From Styela clava (taxonomy: Eukaryota > Chordata > Ascidiacea > Stolidobranchia > Styelidae), in the NCBI RefSeq assembly GCF_964204865.1, contig NC_135259.1:6210974-6274973 (forward strand): a DNA stretch of 64,000 nt, given 5' to 3'. The notes under the pieces are model-generated. The model had not been told where the DNA came from. It saw only the letters and a program-made list of their open reading frames with translations, and did not search any database. Position 1 is the stretch's first letter, and each line of letters begins with the position of its first letter. The position numbers and the translations under genes are program-made. Shown here piece by piece: positions 23,201 to 38,200 of the stretch.

Positions 23201-26200
23201 ATATTATTGATGAATTAAATTATTTTCACAGAAAATTTGAGAAATATTTTATGTAAATATGTTTTTTCATACACTTTTTTGAATCATAAAATATCATGAA
23301 CTATTTTTCAGCATCATTATACATATTTATAAAATACACTAAAGTATTTGGGATATGGGAATGTTCATAGGATAACACAATGAAATTGTGATCATGGAAA
23401 ATTATGTTTAATAAAAAGACAGAAAATCTGTATTCAGAAGATAATGTCTCTATGAATATCAATAATTTTAAATTTCATTTCAACAAAATTCTTCGACCAT
23501 TCATACTGTTATGCCTTCATAAAAAAGTCACCGTTTGAAGATGTTTATTTATATGTGAAAAACGTTTGTTGCTTCAAAGCTAATATTAAATAGTTATACA
23601 TGCTCTTCTTGTCATGAGAAACAATGAATATCAAATTGAATAAACATTCATTATTTTTATTGATAATTGGGAGGGCTTTTACTACTACTTGGTCAAAACC
23701 ATATTTGGTTGCAAAAAATGGATTTCAGTTTATTCATAAATCTCATATATAAATTTTTTTTATCCTCAATATTGTCTAGTTCTATTTATGTTCTTCATTA
23801 TTCAAAACAAATCGTTATATCCATTTTAAATATTCGCCTCAGATTGTATTCCTGTTTGGCTAACGGAAATGCAGACGAATTTCAGAAAGGAGAACATTTG
23901 GTGCGGAATAATTGTATTGTTGATATTATGCAAATTGGGTTTCATTTGAGTGCCACGGTTCAATTGCCGCAGACAAGTATAAACAAGGTATTGTTATGTA
24001 CTATTGATTTTAGTAATTGCATTGTATAATTCGTTATTTTGGGATTCAGAAACTAACTACCGGTAGTTTATTATAAACAAAATTATTCTAGAACAGTGTT
24101 TGCCGAAGTATTGGTCCTGACCTGAAGTTGAGTCGCCCGAAAATAATCATTGATCGCTTGTAACATTAAAGTGGTTGTATTCAATTTCAATCAAATATTA
24201 TTGTTCATATTGTATTTAATACTGAACTGTTGCTCATTAATAATTGTATATGTTGGATGCATCCTGGTGTAAAAACTTGGCAGCATCTATTTTGCTATAT
24301 TTAATTAAGTAAAGCCACGGTACGATTTTAAAAACTCACTGATGGCAAACAAACGCAGCTTTCACATTAGTGCAACTTCAGAGCAATTTTGATGAGAAAA
24401 TGTTATGTTAAAACGAGTGCTCTGTATTAGTACTTTAATTTTGCGACCATAATATAACTTCTAGTATTTGAGCATAATTCCTGGGGTGCGAGATTTCATA
24501 AAATTTTTTTTTTTAAATTTGAATATTTTGAAAAAAAAATAAAATTGAGAACCATGTTCTGAAATGTGTATATTTGCAAAGCAACCTGAACTCTAGTGTT
24601 TTCATTAGGATCACTGATTCGTAATCTACTTTGGTCTGTTATTGAATACTCAGTGCAGAGTGCAGACACAACATTTGTCTGACTCCTAACGAAGGGAATC
24701 ATTTAGTATGACTCTTCAATAGGAAAATCATGATCCATGTCATATTTTTTAAACGATGTTTTGCAGGCTTCATTTTGTGTAGTATTATTTCCTGTTTTAA
24801 CCAATTACTATACAGTAGTTTAAAGATATTTCCAAACATCATAGAAATTGACTTATCCTTCACTATTCTCTTTAAACTCTAATTATGTGATCGTTGAAAC
24901 AGTGAAGTGTAGTTACCGACCAATGTCGTTCAAGGGATAGTTCATTATATTACTGCCTGAGGGCATTGTTAAAATATAAATATAGAGTCTCGATAACCAA
25001 ACGTCATTAGAGGTTTATCTCAAATTGCATTACTGTATATATTTTTCTTAAAAATTTTCATCACAGGTCATCGCTTCACTTGCCTATACAATGTGGCATG
25101 ATAGTGTGTGTTTGATATGATTTTCCCATGTGATATTTTTATATAGACGCTTTTAGTACATGTTTTATTTAGTGATATTGGTCATGGTGTGTTTGTACAT
25201 AATCATATTCATAAAATTGTACTCTATTCTCATAATTTTTACCATTGGGTTCATCTATATTATGGATACAGGATTTGGATTTTATCCCTGTCTCAGAATA
25301 GATGAAAACCAGAATCGAATATTTCTACATATAATCATAATATAGTAGTATTAATCCATGTATCCAAAGTAATTTATATTCCCAAATTAATTAAACGGCT
25401 TTTTTGACACAACTTGAATATTACTATACTTTTACTTTTTGCCGTTTTATTACTCTACAAAGTTAAGATACCTACTATATGTGTTCAGTGTGTTGCAGGA
25501 GACTCTTTTGTTGATGTTTTATATCCTGTGCAATTGTGTTTACATTAGTGGGTCAAGACCTCATTTAATTTCTTTTCTGTGTCATTTACAAACCACTTGT
25601 TTATTGTGGTGATATATGATTGTCAGAAAGTTTGTTTATTACTAAACAATGCACATTGTAAATCTCCAGGGCTGGTGTCTGGTAGCAGTAACATTCGACA
25701 GACAACGAATCACATCATGCGCTTGCAATTGCGACAGTAATGCAAAATGGTGTTCTCATGTAGTTGCTTTGTGTTTGGCAAGAATTCAACAGGTAAATGG
25801 GTTACTAGAATCAGATTTCCTATTTAAATAACTTGATATTAATTGAGAATCATCCATGGTTATTGTGAGTCATCCTATTTCCAATCACAAAGTTTTTTTG
25901 GTTAGGTATTTTTCAATCCTGTATCCCCAATCATAATGAATAACATTTGTAAACTGGTTCTGTGGTCTGAACTGGTGCCAGACAGGAATTGTGAATTATC
26001 CAATCACTAGTGGGAGAAGCTTTATTTAACCACTACATATCTAAGTGCTTGAAAATAATTTGAAATTTCAAATATTAATAATACATTCAAATTATTGAAA
26101 ACAGTGAAATTGTGTATATGGTGTTTATTTAATACGAGACCTCATTATTTAATATTTTTCACAAAATTAAATGAAAAATTCTCAGACAAAAAACATAGAC

Positions 26201-29200
26201 TCTTTTTGCTATTAAATTTTCACACAGTCACTTTTAACAAAGTCATGTAGCCTCCATTATCTTGTTTTTTGACTAGTCATAGCTTATCCAAATCTGTTAC
26301 CTATGCATGTTGGGCATAAGCCATAATCACCTAAATGTAACACTTGACATGGATAAATCTATAAGTCTAGCACATTCACCGCAAGGCCATTTCACTTAAT
26401 ATAATATACCGATAGTTAATTTTTTTTATGTATTTTTTTTTCAATAACTATTCAGCCTGATACTGTATGTCTTCGAGCTCCTGTGTCCGAGTCATTATCA
26501 AGATTACAACGAGATCAGTTGCAGAAGTTCGCTCAGTATCTTATCAGTGAATTACCCCAGCAAATCCTACCAACAGCTCAGCGATTGTTAGATGACCTTC
26601 TTTCATCCAGCTCAACAGCTATCAATGAAGAACAAGGAGCTCCTGGTATGTTCAATATCATTAAATGCCTTGGAATGTATAGTTGCAAAATTCAGCTTTG
26701 GTGGCGAATGAAAAACTTTAATCAATGATATTTTTCAAGTTTGGTCAAGACAAGATTGTCATCAGAGATGTCCATAGGCTATTCTAATGCAAGTATTCAA
26801 AATACCAATATTCTAGAATTCTATCATCCATCGATTTAGATTTTGACCAATCCAATCTTGTAGGATTGTCATTATATCATTTTTTTTTAAATACCCTCAA
26901 TATTTGTATTTAATATGCATCCCATGCCAAATTCGCTGAACTTTCTTACCTGTAGTGTCTAAGTGTCATTTAATAATTCTGTTTTTTCATTTTATTAGAA
27001 AACCTCTTTATTTTATTGTCTGCTTTTTGCACAAGTAACAAAACTTTGTCTCTCTTTGTGGCAGTTTTTAACTAATTGGGAATTGAGCAAAATTTTAAAT
27101 TGATTGCTCCAAGATTACTAATGTTTACAAAAATGCGCTCCAATTCAGTGCACTTTTTAATATAGGCTACTACGATGTGATGTTATCTTTTTCTTGCCAC
27201 CTTGAGGTTGAACTATTATATTTGCATGACATGTTGTCATCAAGTCCTTAATAGTCGAGTGTCATCGTGTTTCACACTCTATCACTATTTAGAAATCATC
27301 TTTTCACAAAACTATGATGCAGTAATGAATTTTTTGAAAAAGGGCTTATTTGCCCCCTTCTCATTGGCACAAGGGCAAAAATGAGGGGGAAACTTGGATA
27401 TTCGCCTTTTGGCCACAATATATTTGGGATTTAAATACCTGATATGTGGTAAACTAAACTAATATGTGGGTCAAAACCCTCGAATTATGGTCTCAATCGC
27501 CAATGGATTATTACTTATAACGAAAATGTGTTGGGACTTGATATGCATTGCCCTATCTTATATTTTTTTTTAATCTTCATACAGTAGCAATTTCTAGTTA
27601 ATTTATATGATTATCCATGTTATTGTCTAATATTACTGTTTCAAAATATCATTTTACATTGAATTTAAGATCCGACTGCTGGACCAAGTCTATCTGATAT
27701 CAGTATCTGGTGTCTTGATGAAGCAGCTCTCAGTGATAATATCAAGAAAACATTGGTTAAGTTTTGTGGACCGACACCTATTGTTTACAGCGATGTCAAC
27801 TCTCTTTATTTGTCTTCGACGGAACCACCTGCAGCATCCGAGTACTCCAGTCTGCTCAGGCCACTTAGGTTTGCACTTCATTGATTTGACTGTTTAATTG
27901 CTGTTGTATTTTTGAAACATTGAACACTGAGTTCTATATATGTTTCCAGATAAAATATGAACCAATATTTTCAATATACATGGTCTTTATTTTATAATCA
28001 ATATATAAATCATAGAGTTGTTTACATGGGTTAGATTTGAAGCAAGTTTATCGCTATCTAGTCAAATTAAATTGTCCAATTACATGTGCAATATTTCCCC
28101 AAAATATTGTATGAAAAAAGGATAGTTGACGTTATAATAAAATATCTCTCAAAATGTTACTTAGTTGGTGAAGTGACAAAGTGTCATGTAAAAATCTAAT
28201 ACATTTTGCAATATGTTACATAATTTTTTTTGTGCAGTGAAATTAGCTTGTACTCTAAAATAATCTATTTTGTGAACTGTTTTTAGCATTGCAAATTTGA
28301 GTCTTGTATGAAGGTCTCTATATTAGTCAATATTGTTCAAGTTTTATATTCTTTATATGATTCTACACCCTCTATTCTCAATCCCAACCTATGTTTATAG
28401 GGGAAGAGAGCCAGAAGGAATATGGAATCTACTTAGTATTGTTCGAGAGATGTTGAGAAGAAGAGACTGCAATGCAATATTGCTGCTTGATGTTGTTACA
28501 GAGCAATGTTTAGCTTTTGAACAGGTAATGTAATTCTCTACCACAAAAAGTTGTTATTTGGATGTGAATAGCGATTATACCAAGGTCAGAAAATATCCAA
28601 GTAAATCGACAATGCTGAAAAGTAGTATAATAAATTAGAAAATAATCGGGTTGTGTTTTGTAATGATGTTTACTACAATAGTTGAGTATCGTATCTACTT
28701 AATATACAATATCCAGGTAATTTGGAATATATTCTAGGAAAAAATAACTTCTGTGCAAAGCGTAATGGATTACTGAAACTTTTGGGTACTATCATACACA
28801 AACAGAATTTCAAGTCCTAAATATATTTGCCTAATTTTTGTAGAAGTAATTGTTCTTAGGGTCACTCTGTTCTAGTAATTCAAAGCATTTGTACTGTTTG
28901 GACTCTTATTTGCCATAAGAACTATCACATTGACCATTACTCTTCTACCCTTTCAATTAAATCTGATACTAAAATAAAATTTCTTTTTCTAGGTTGCCGT
29001 TTGGTGGTACAATACTTGTACTTCAGCTGCACATTTGCATAGTGGAGGTGGATCTCATTCATCACACAGACCTGCTAACAATATCAACTCTGAAATTGCT
29101 CAACATGCGGCTGCAACCCTATGTGACGAGGTACTATTGATCAGAATTACAAAACTATTTTTATCAAAAATTCGTATACAAAGCTTCGACATTACTGTGG

Positions 29201-32200
29201 TCCAGTATTCTGCAGTAAATACATTTTACAGTGCGCTCAAATAGTGCCTCCAACTTCGAGCTGAAGATGTTAATTAAAAAACGGTGTGTGGGAAACTGAG
29301 TATATGCAAAACAGATAATGTTAAAAAAATGCTACAAAAGTGTGAACGAATTTGATTATTAAAAAAAAAACTTCCGAATACACGATAATACTAATTAATG
29401 GGTAATGCTCCAAAAATAAAGAATCTGATGCGATCCAAATCAATTACTCAAAGTCATAAGGTCTGATTTCAGACAGCGTTCCGCCAGTCCTCGGCTGTCT
29501 ACCTTGCTCTAGATTAGAACTTCAAATTTCGATTCCTACTGATCTCTATGTTATATTTTAAGATTGTTTCATTGTGGAGATTGGTTTTGTTGAATCCCTC
29601 TCTTCAAAGAAGCAGAAAGGAAGAATTGAAAGTCAGATTACGTCAATTTCACGACAAAACTCTGAACATCATTAAAAGAGGAAAGTAAGTGTTTCAGTGG
29701 CCAATATTTGTATTTTAGTTGAATATTTGTCACCTATTGTCTACAATCATGATTCAGTTAATCTTCACATGTTTGATGATAATGGTGAATGTTTCAATGC
29801 TGGGTTGCAGTATTATCTTTGCTTTGCTGCTATTTTATAAAAACCTCAAGTTATTTGACATCATTGTTAGATGAATTGCTTGCTACTTCAGCTTGCTATA
29901 CTTCAGTATTTTGACATTTGGTATTCTGTATTGAAGAAACAGCAAACTTATACATGCAAAATCAGACTTAAATTAAAATTTTGTATAAATCATAACTCAA
30001 TGCAGAAATTTCAATAGAGCCACAATGATTTAAATTCCTGAAATCTAGAAAAGTTTCCATGAATATCTAATTTTCAAACTATTTCAAAATCTCTTCTCAA
30101 GTCTTGTTTTTTGTTTTTTGAGTATTACATTTTTCGATTTATAATAATGTATAAGATATGGTAGGAGGGAAATCCATTTGTCAGGTGCCATATTGTAATT
30201 TTTAATTTATAAATACCATATTGCATGCAGCAGTATTATTATTATGTCCATACAATGGTCAGTTCGCCATATTGTATTGTGCAATTGCAATTGTTAATAT
30301 ATGGTCAATTCAGCTGATCTATTCAGTTAACAATAGTGGTTAGTCTACTTTCATGATATCTTATCTTAGTTACTGCTCAGCTGATTACTTTTGTAACGAT
30401 CTATATATATTTTTATGTCTCGGATATCGAGTTTCTCAATACAATACATGAAATGTTTTTGGTCTGTCTCGTATACGAATTTTGAAGGAGAAATTTGAAA
30501 CCTCTGAAATAAATATCTTTTCACAATTGTTTGTGGCGTCCGAAGCAACTCTTTTTGTAAAAATTATGTAATCTGACACGCGCAATCTGTATGGCCCTAC
30601 CCACATAATACAAGCTTGTGTTTTTACTATTACTACATGTTTCCTGTTTGAAATATCTACGTGGTAATGTATTGGGCATCATAAGTCGTGTTTGAGAATT
30701 TAGATATGACATTATGCAATTGTGATATCTACCAATTATGGCTGTGTTTGTGTATTTTTATTGACCAATTTGGTGATAAATGAATGGTTTATTAATTAAC
30801 TGCTGTTTTTTGAGTTATTGACCTATAACATGCTCTTATAAAAAGTCTCATGTTTGTCTGCAAAAAGTATCTCTACAAAATGTTGCAATTTTTTTTTATT
30901 GAGGTCTATATTTCATTTATTTTTAATATCTATCATCTAAATGAGGGGTGGGCCAATTATGGCCCACGGGCCACTGATGTGTTTCATCTGGCTGCAATTA
31001 TGACTATGGTTTATATTTATATTGTAATATTGATAATGAAAATATTGCTAAAGATAACAAAATGTCGCAACAGCTAAAATAAAGACCGTAATTTCCCCAC
31101 ATATTTCCCCACCTGAATATAATATGCAAAACGAGCCACATATACCCCAAACTTACCCATCCAAGTTATATATGTCATTCCGAAACTCTAGCGTCTCTGC
31201 CACGACCAGCGCCTAATATATCAGCGATCAGGCCTGCAAATTACGTAAGAGAGCTACCTTCAAGGACTTCTCCATTTGGCCGCGAATGCTGCAACACATG
31301 TTCTTTCCTTCTGTCCGGTACATCAATTTCAGTACTTGAATCCAATTATACCGTCTGTACTTGAGTCATTTGCTAATATTCTAGTGTTATTTACTGCATC
31401 TCTTGCCTTGATTTGCATTAGTGAAACGAGCAGACAGATTGTTATCGACGCTAGTGAATTGTAAATAGACTGTGAGTCTCCATCCAGGTAACCAAGTCTA
31501 TTACCTGTAACTGGCTCAGTTAAGTAATTGCCCACCCCTGATGCAAATAGTTATGAAAATGCCTTATTTTTTATTTTTATACCTAATTTGACAAGTGTTC
31601 TTTACCTATGTTCGAGTGTTCATGATTTTGCCCCAAGCAAATTATCTCAAAATATTATGTTAGATTTCCTTGCATATTATGAAGTGCTATATATACTGTC
31701 AACTGAGTATTTAGCTTCATTTACTTCGTTTCAGATATAAAGAAAATCATCTTGTTTTGTTTCCTGGATTCAAGGAAGCTATAAAAACGTGTGATTTTGA
31801 TTGGGATGGAGGTTCATGTATAAACATGTGCAGACATATCATTTGTACTTGTGGAAATTCTACTTCTCCAATACATAGTGATAATGGTGAAGTTTTTCAT
31901 ATTTTTCTAGTTGATCTTATTTTTGTAATACACTTTTTCGTTTTCCTACATACACTTACATATAGGGAGTGGTATGTTTTTTTTCTCCCGGATTCTCACC
32001 CACCTACTATTTTGTACCCTAAACCCTGGATTAGGTTTGACAGTGATAAAACCAGGAATATTTTGACTGGAGGTTACAGGAGTTGATGACTTATTCTGGA
32101 TTTTGTGTCCAGCTGGTTTTATCTATTAAGTTCTTTGATAAGTCAGTCAATGTAATGGACCAATGGTAATCATGTGCTGTTTTTAAAGAAGAAGTCAAGA

Positions 32201-35200
32201 GTTTGATGACCAAGCAGTTCTGTTATCTGTTTGTGGTGACTTTACACAACAGCCCTTTCTAAGCGGGCCTGGCTGGAGAAATTGACTTCTTCAACAGCTG
32301 CAAAATGCTTTTAATAATAGAAAGTGTTCATTGAATTAAAATGCTGATCAGAAAATATTTCAAAATTTTTTTTCATCAAATATCCTTTGTTATGAAACAA
32401 ATCATTTTAGATGGCTTTGAAAAAACATCTGAACATGTTTATTGTTAGAAATTCAGCATTTAGTTATGTATTATCCATACAAAACTAAATGCAAATCTTT
32501 TTTGACTTCTTAATCATTGTTAAAACGTTGACTATTTTCCTTTTACACATTTTTAGAATTGTCATCAGGAGTGGTTATGTCTCCAAAGAAATGTTTTATC
32601 ACAAAAACAGATCAAGAGACTGTTATGACTGTTTACAGACAAGAACTTGATTATTTGTTTTCAAGGTGAATAATTTTTTTGATTTTTTAAAATCTTCACT
32701 TCTTAGAAGCAGCAAGAAATCCTGATATTTCAATCACGTTTTGCCATTTTAACCATTTCATGGATTGAAAAATGATTTTGGTTTGGTCTGGACTACTTTA
32801 TTTTTGGTTTTGTTGGCTCTGTTTAATAAATCATTAGTTTTAGTTCTACAGGGCAACTCAAAAAACAGAACTTAGGTCATTTGGAACATATTCTAAAGAA
32901 AGCCCAACTTTTGTGCAAAGCATAGAATACTGAAACTTTTGATTACAATCATACAAAAACATACAAGTGTTTAATGAATTTTCCTCATTTTCGTAGAAGT
33001 ACAATAAAAAATTGATGGGTTCTGTTTTCTGGGTCAAAATATTCTTGCTTTTTTGAAAAATTATTTATGATTTATTTGATATTATGATTGCAAGGTTTCC
33101 GAATTTTAATTCAACCTCCTTAATTTCTTTATTCTAGGGCTGAGAGTCTCTACGTTCATGGATATACAACTAAAGCATGTGAGATGGCAGTCAAACTTGC
33201 TAATGAACTTTTGAATAATCCAGAAAATTTAGTCAATGAAACCGCTGCCAATCCGGTAAGGATTTTGGAAATAAGGATTATTGGCTGTTTTTCTTGTTAC
33301 TTGTATACAAAAGAATTTCACTTCATGTGCTGCTGTTACAATGCCTTGTTCAGAGAGTTCAGTTTTTTTTCTTGCGAAATTGTCCGCTCATTGAGAAAAA
33401 CTGCTTATTACACAGACTTTGGTAACAGGCATTTAAGATAACTAAGGGAGTGAATTCTACTTCTTGGTATTTTTACTTGTTAATTGTATATTATTTGAGT
33501 ATTCTATTCAATGTGCTGCTGTTACCAATCCTGTTTAGAGAAAAAATGCCATAATTGGAACAAATCTGGTCGGATAGGGAAAATCTTTTCAATCCAACCA
33601 CTTTGAAAAAAAGTGTGATGCAATATTGTGATTTATATTTGAAAGAAAATATAAAGATTGCAAAATGTGAGAAAATTGGGCCATTAATTTCAAATTCCTG
33701 GCTTTCCAATTCATATTATAATATCCTTATTTCATTTCAGACTAGCAATAGAAGTTGGATCAGGGCATGCACGGAATATGCTTTCAAAACTTTTGATAGA
33801 GTTGTCTTTCTCTGCAATGTTTTATCTGAACATCCGGCTCATAGATTACTTGCTTTTCAAATTGGACTTTATGGACTAGAATTTGAGAGATTACCAGCGA
33901 GTAGTAAAGCAATGGAAGTGAGTATTACTGATTTCGATAAAAGTAAATTTTATGGCCAATTTTGTCTCTTTATATTAGAGAAGATGGCATAGTTGTCAAA
34001 AATCTTTCTTAGTGTTAATTTTTTATGTTCATATCTTTAGTCTGTACCCAAAGTTGGGTCGCATGGAAACACTTTTGGGTCGCTTTTCAGTAACTGTATA
34101 TGTGGGAAATTGGGATGTATCACAACTTAATAACGCGGCAGCATTTCTTTTGCTGAAGTAAAGCCACTTTACAATTTGAAAAACTCGATAATGGCAAACA
34201 AAGACAGCTTTCTCACTTAGAAGTAATTTCTGGCGGAATATATGTTATGTAAAAATTATTGCTTTGTATTAGTAATTTACTTTTACGGCTATAAAATGTC
34301 GTTTAGTAGTCTCGCTGGGTTGCAAGATTTTACAAAATTTATTTTAAAAAAAAATTAGCATTGTTTGAAAAAAGATCGGGAACCATTGTGATAAACCTTT
34401 TCAAAAAGGTTTCTTATTCTGGGTGATAGTATTATAATGAGTTGAACCATTTTACTGGTATGCTCATTAAAATGCTCCCTGTGTTCCAAATCGGTAACAA
34501 CAGATGGAATGCCCCCTGATTTGAATGGTGATTATGTTGTTATGGGAGCCAAGAGCATCTAATCTTGTCTATAATAGGCTGGATTATGATGCAGTTGTAC
34601 AGCATTATGCATCTTTTTACATAACAAGAGTTTGAATAATAAGCCCAATGGCCAATAGGAAAGAAAATCATTTTGGAGCATATTGGAGAATAAATTATTT
34701 CTACTACCAAATGCTAACGCCAATGATATTATAGAAACTGGGACTCTAACTCTAGTCAAGAGATGTTTCTATGTGATTTTTTTTGTGAAGCCACTTAATG
34801 GATTTGAATTTGCCTTAAATATTTGATCTCATCTTTGATGTGTAGCGGGTAGTTGTTATGAGTTCTTCATTTTTTTTTTACCAATTTTCTTTTACTGCGA
34901 GGTACAGGCTGACCCCAAACCCTCTAGGAAAATGAAGAAAATCTTTTTGAAACATGATTTTCTGTTTGTGTATGATTATACTCAAAAGTTCCAGTTATCT
35001 AGGACACTTCATACAAAAGTTATGATCTCTCTAAAATATGTTCCAATTGACTTTTGGTATTTTTGGGTCACACTGTATATGTTTGTACCGGTATTGTATT
35101 AAAGGTTGGAACAATGATATTTTTTTGGTTATGTTTAACTTTTTTTCTCTTTGCTTCCAGGTGAAGTTGTTTCACAAGCAACTTCAGCTCACAAATATAA

Positions 35201-38200
35201 TGAAGAAACTTCCTCTCGGACCTGATGAAATTTCGATCTTGAGAGAAAAAGCGCAATGCTTGATCGCATATGAAGAAAATTATAACGGATTTGCAAATCG
35301 ATCGAGCGTGCAACATGTTCTTCCTCTCCATCTCACAATGTTTGTTTTTGATGCTCTGTGTCAGCCAAGTAAGATAATTTTTTTATCTATGACTAACTGA
35401 TAATTTTTTAATTATGTATAAATTAAGCTAATATGTAATTAGATATTTTCAATAGTAGGCCTACTTTAATTTGAAAGAGTGGATCGAATATGTGAAACAT
35501 TCATCAAATTATTTCATTCATTTTTGGATAGGTTAGATTGGTTACTTTTACTTAAAAACATGTTTATGATGGCTTTTTTAAATTGTCAAGAGCTTTCTGT
35601 AATCTAAGCTTGATAAAAGAAGCCCATAGAACCCACAGAAATTTGCTCAAACTTACAGTAACTGTTACAAATTTCTTTTGTCTTTATCATGTTTAATCTT
35701 GAATATGTACACATTTAAATAATTATTTTTGTTCAGATACACGTTTTGTTAATATTTTGGGTATATTGGAATGCGTAAGAACGAATTAAAATATTAAAAT
35801 TGTCCCTTATGGCAAAAAAATCTTCGATACTTGAACAAATCGGTAGTCGAACATCGATTTGGTCTGAATTATATTTTGTTTACCAAGGTATCACTGTATT
35901 TTGTGTTTATTCATTATGTTATTATATAGTAATATATTTGTTATACGGAGAATCTCTCAGCTACATGAAAATGCTTTTTGGTATAACAAAACAACGAAAA
36001 AATAATTTTGGAATCGACAATTTCAGATCGTGTTTCATCTAACAAAGACAAAAAATTTCGCGAAACAAATTCAGATTCAACTCATGAGACTGAAATATCA
36101 AAAGAAGATCAAGAATTGGGATTTTTGGCTTCTGTGACTGCTTTGGGATACAAGGTAAACTTAATCTGCGATGCTAACAAAGTTAAGTTTAAGCTTATTT
36201 TCTATGCTGTTGTGCTGCTAATTGGCTGAGCATAAGGAAATATGACTGCTATTGTTAACATGTCTTCGTAGTTTGTTGCCTGGGTTTCATAATATATTTG
36301 TAACAAGGCTGTTGAGTTTTGAGAAAATTTTATAATACAAATTCAATTCTTGACTTCTAATCATACTCCAGAGTGAACATATCTTAAGACTCACTCTCTG
36401 TTATTTAGAAATGACATTACACATTTTTAAATTTAGCTGAATGTCAGCGAGGCAGAGCATCCACTTTTGTGTGAAGGAACTCGACGTCAAAAGGGAGAGC
36501 TTGCTCTGCTGTTGCTTGTATCATATAAGAATGTACACTCCAAGATTAAAATGGTGAATATTACATATATTTAAGTGTTAACTTCCTTTCACTAATACCT
36601 TGAGAGCGGGACTTCTGCAAAGTGCTATATCAAGTGCTATATATTGAGTATTTATTCCTTGGAAAGAGGACAGAAGTTTGATGCCTTGATCATATGTTTG
36701 TCTTTCGTATGAATATTGATAGGAAAATTTGGAACTATCTATCTACAACTGATAGTTTTGTCTCTGATCTCATTCATCATGATGTCTTAATAGGATAAGA
36801 ATCCAATAATTTTGCTGTAGGTTTAGAGATGACCACAACACATAGCTGTGTTAGTAGGCTGTCCTGCAATATTTAACATATTATAGCGAGAGGTATTTTT
36901 GGATTTTTGTTAATATGAAAAGATATATGTCTTTTAATTTTAGTGCTATCTTTGTCAGGGCATGATGATTCACCATCAATCTATCTCATCTACTATATAT
37001 TAGATATAGGAGATAAAAAAATGAAATGTTTAATGAAATATTTCAGATTCTCGACAAGTTGTTGGATAAAACATTGGCTCCAAACTTACAAGCGAAATCT
37101 GCTTTTACTGGAGATTCATTTACATCAAGTTATTATAACCATAATACCTCATCATATTTATACAGGTATTTGCATGTGTTATACAATATATTATATCGTA
37201 CTTGTCTGTGTGAGTGTCTGGCATGAGTACACATATTATATTATCTTGATACTTGTCAAAAAAGTCAAAAAGGGGAATAAGTGTTATTGTCTGGTAATAG
37301 GTGATCTTATATCATTATGCTTCACCAGGGTTTGGTTGAGAATTGAAAAGCATTGGACTTATCTGTGTTGATGTCGCAGATTACACATCTTGGTTCAAAT
37401 CTCATGCCCCCTGGGTGAGCCAGGGCGTTTTAATTGGGTAGGCTCAAAAATAATCTGACCCTTACAAATAATAGCAGCGTCTTACATAGCAATAAAATGT
37501 CAGTGGTTGCTTGTGGACATGAAGCGTAAACATAATATATCCATCGTGCATGGCAGGAGTTTATCACCACCAATTATAGGGTTCTTGTCATTTTTTCTTC
37601 ATCAAACCTTCCATATTTTATATTTCAGTAGAAAACCGAAGACTCCGGTAACTACGACACCGGCGACACCAGTTGTACCAGTTGCAAATTCTCCGGTAAA
37701 TCTACCGAAACCTATGACTGATTTGATATCACCTGGACCACCCTCCAAGTATTGTACAGTCTGTCAGACCTCGGTTGTTCATCGTCATAATTACAGAGTA
37801 AGGTTTTATTATCTATCTACTTATTTACTTATTTACTTATATGCATCGCAAATTTCTCTTTTGACGCCTTGTTTAATTCCAGTGTAAAGTCTTCCGCCCT
37901 ATACAAATAATCCTGGCTTGCTCCCCTGTATATACAGTATTCTCTTATGGTCATTTCCAGTTTGAATATGGTTATATGTTAAGTCAGAAAATATTATGAT
38001 ATGTAATACCTGCAACTTTGACTGATAATTGTAGCATTTTTTTTATCTGTGTTTTCAAGTTTTTCGATTACCGTTAATTTTAAACTGTCAAGGTGCCTAT
38101 ACCCTCGTCTCAAATTTTCACAGGCATATGCTCTTATAAAAAATTGTTGCTTATGTATTTTTTCCTTTCATGCATTTCAGTATGAAATCTATGTTTACAG

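Noticed and set aside
33555-33740. Upstream part of the long open frame leading into ZSWIM8 exon 14
   Set aside because: A clean acceptor (TTTCATTTCAG) lies at 33740. Family homology begins after it, and the phase from exon 13 fits there.
36943-37371. 142-codon plus-strand open frame in introns 17-18
   Set aside because: It reads exon 18 in another frame and is rich in residues typical of AT-rich noise (I, Y, C, L).
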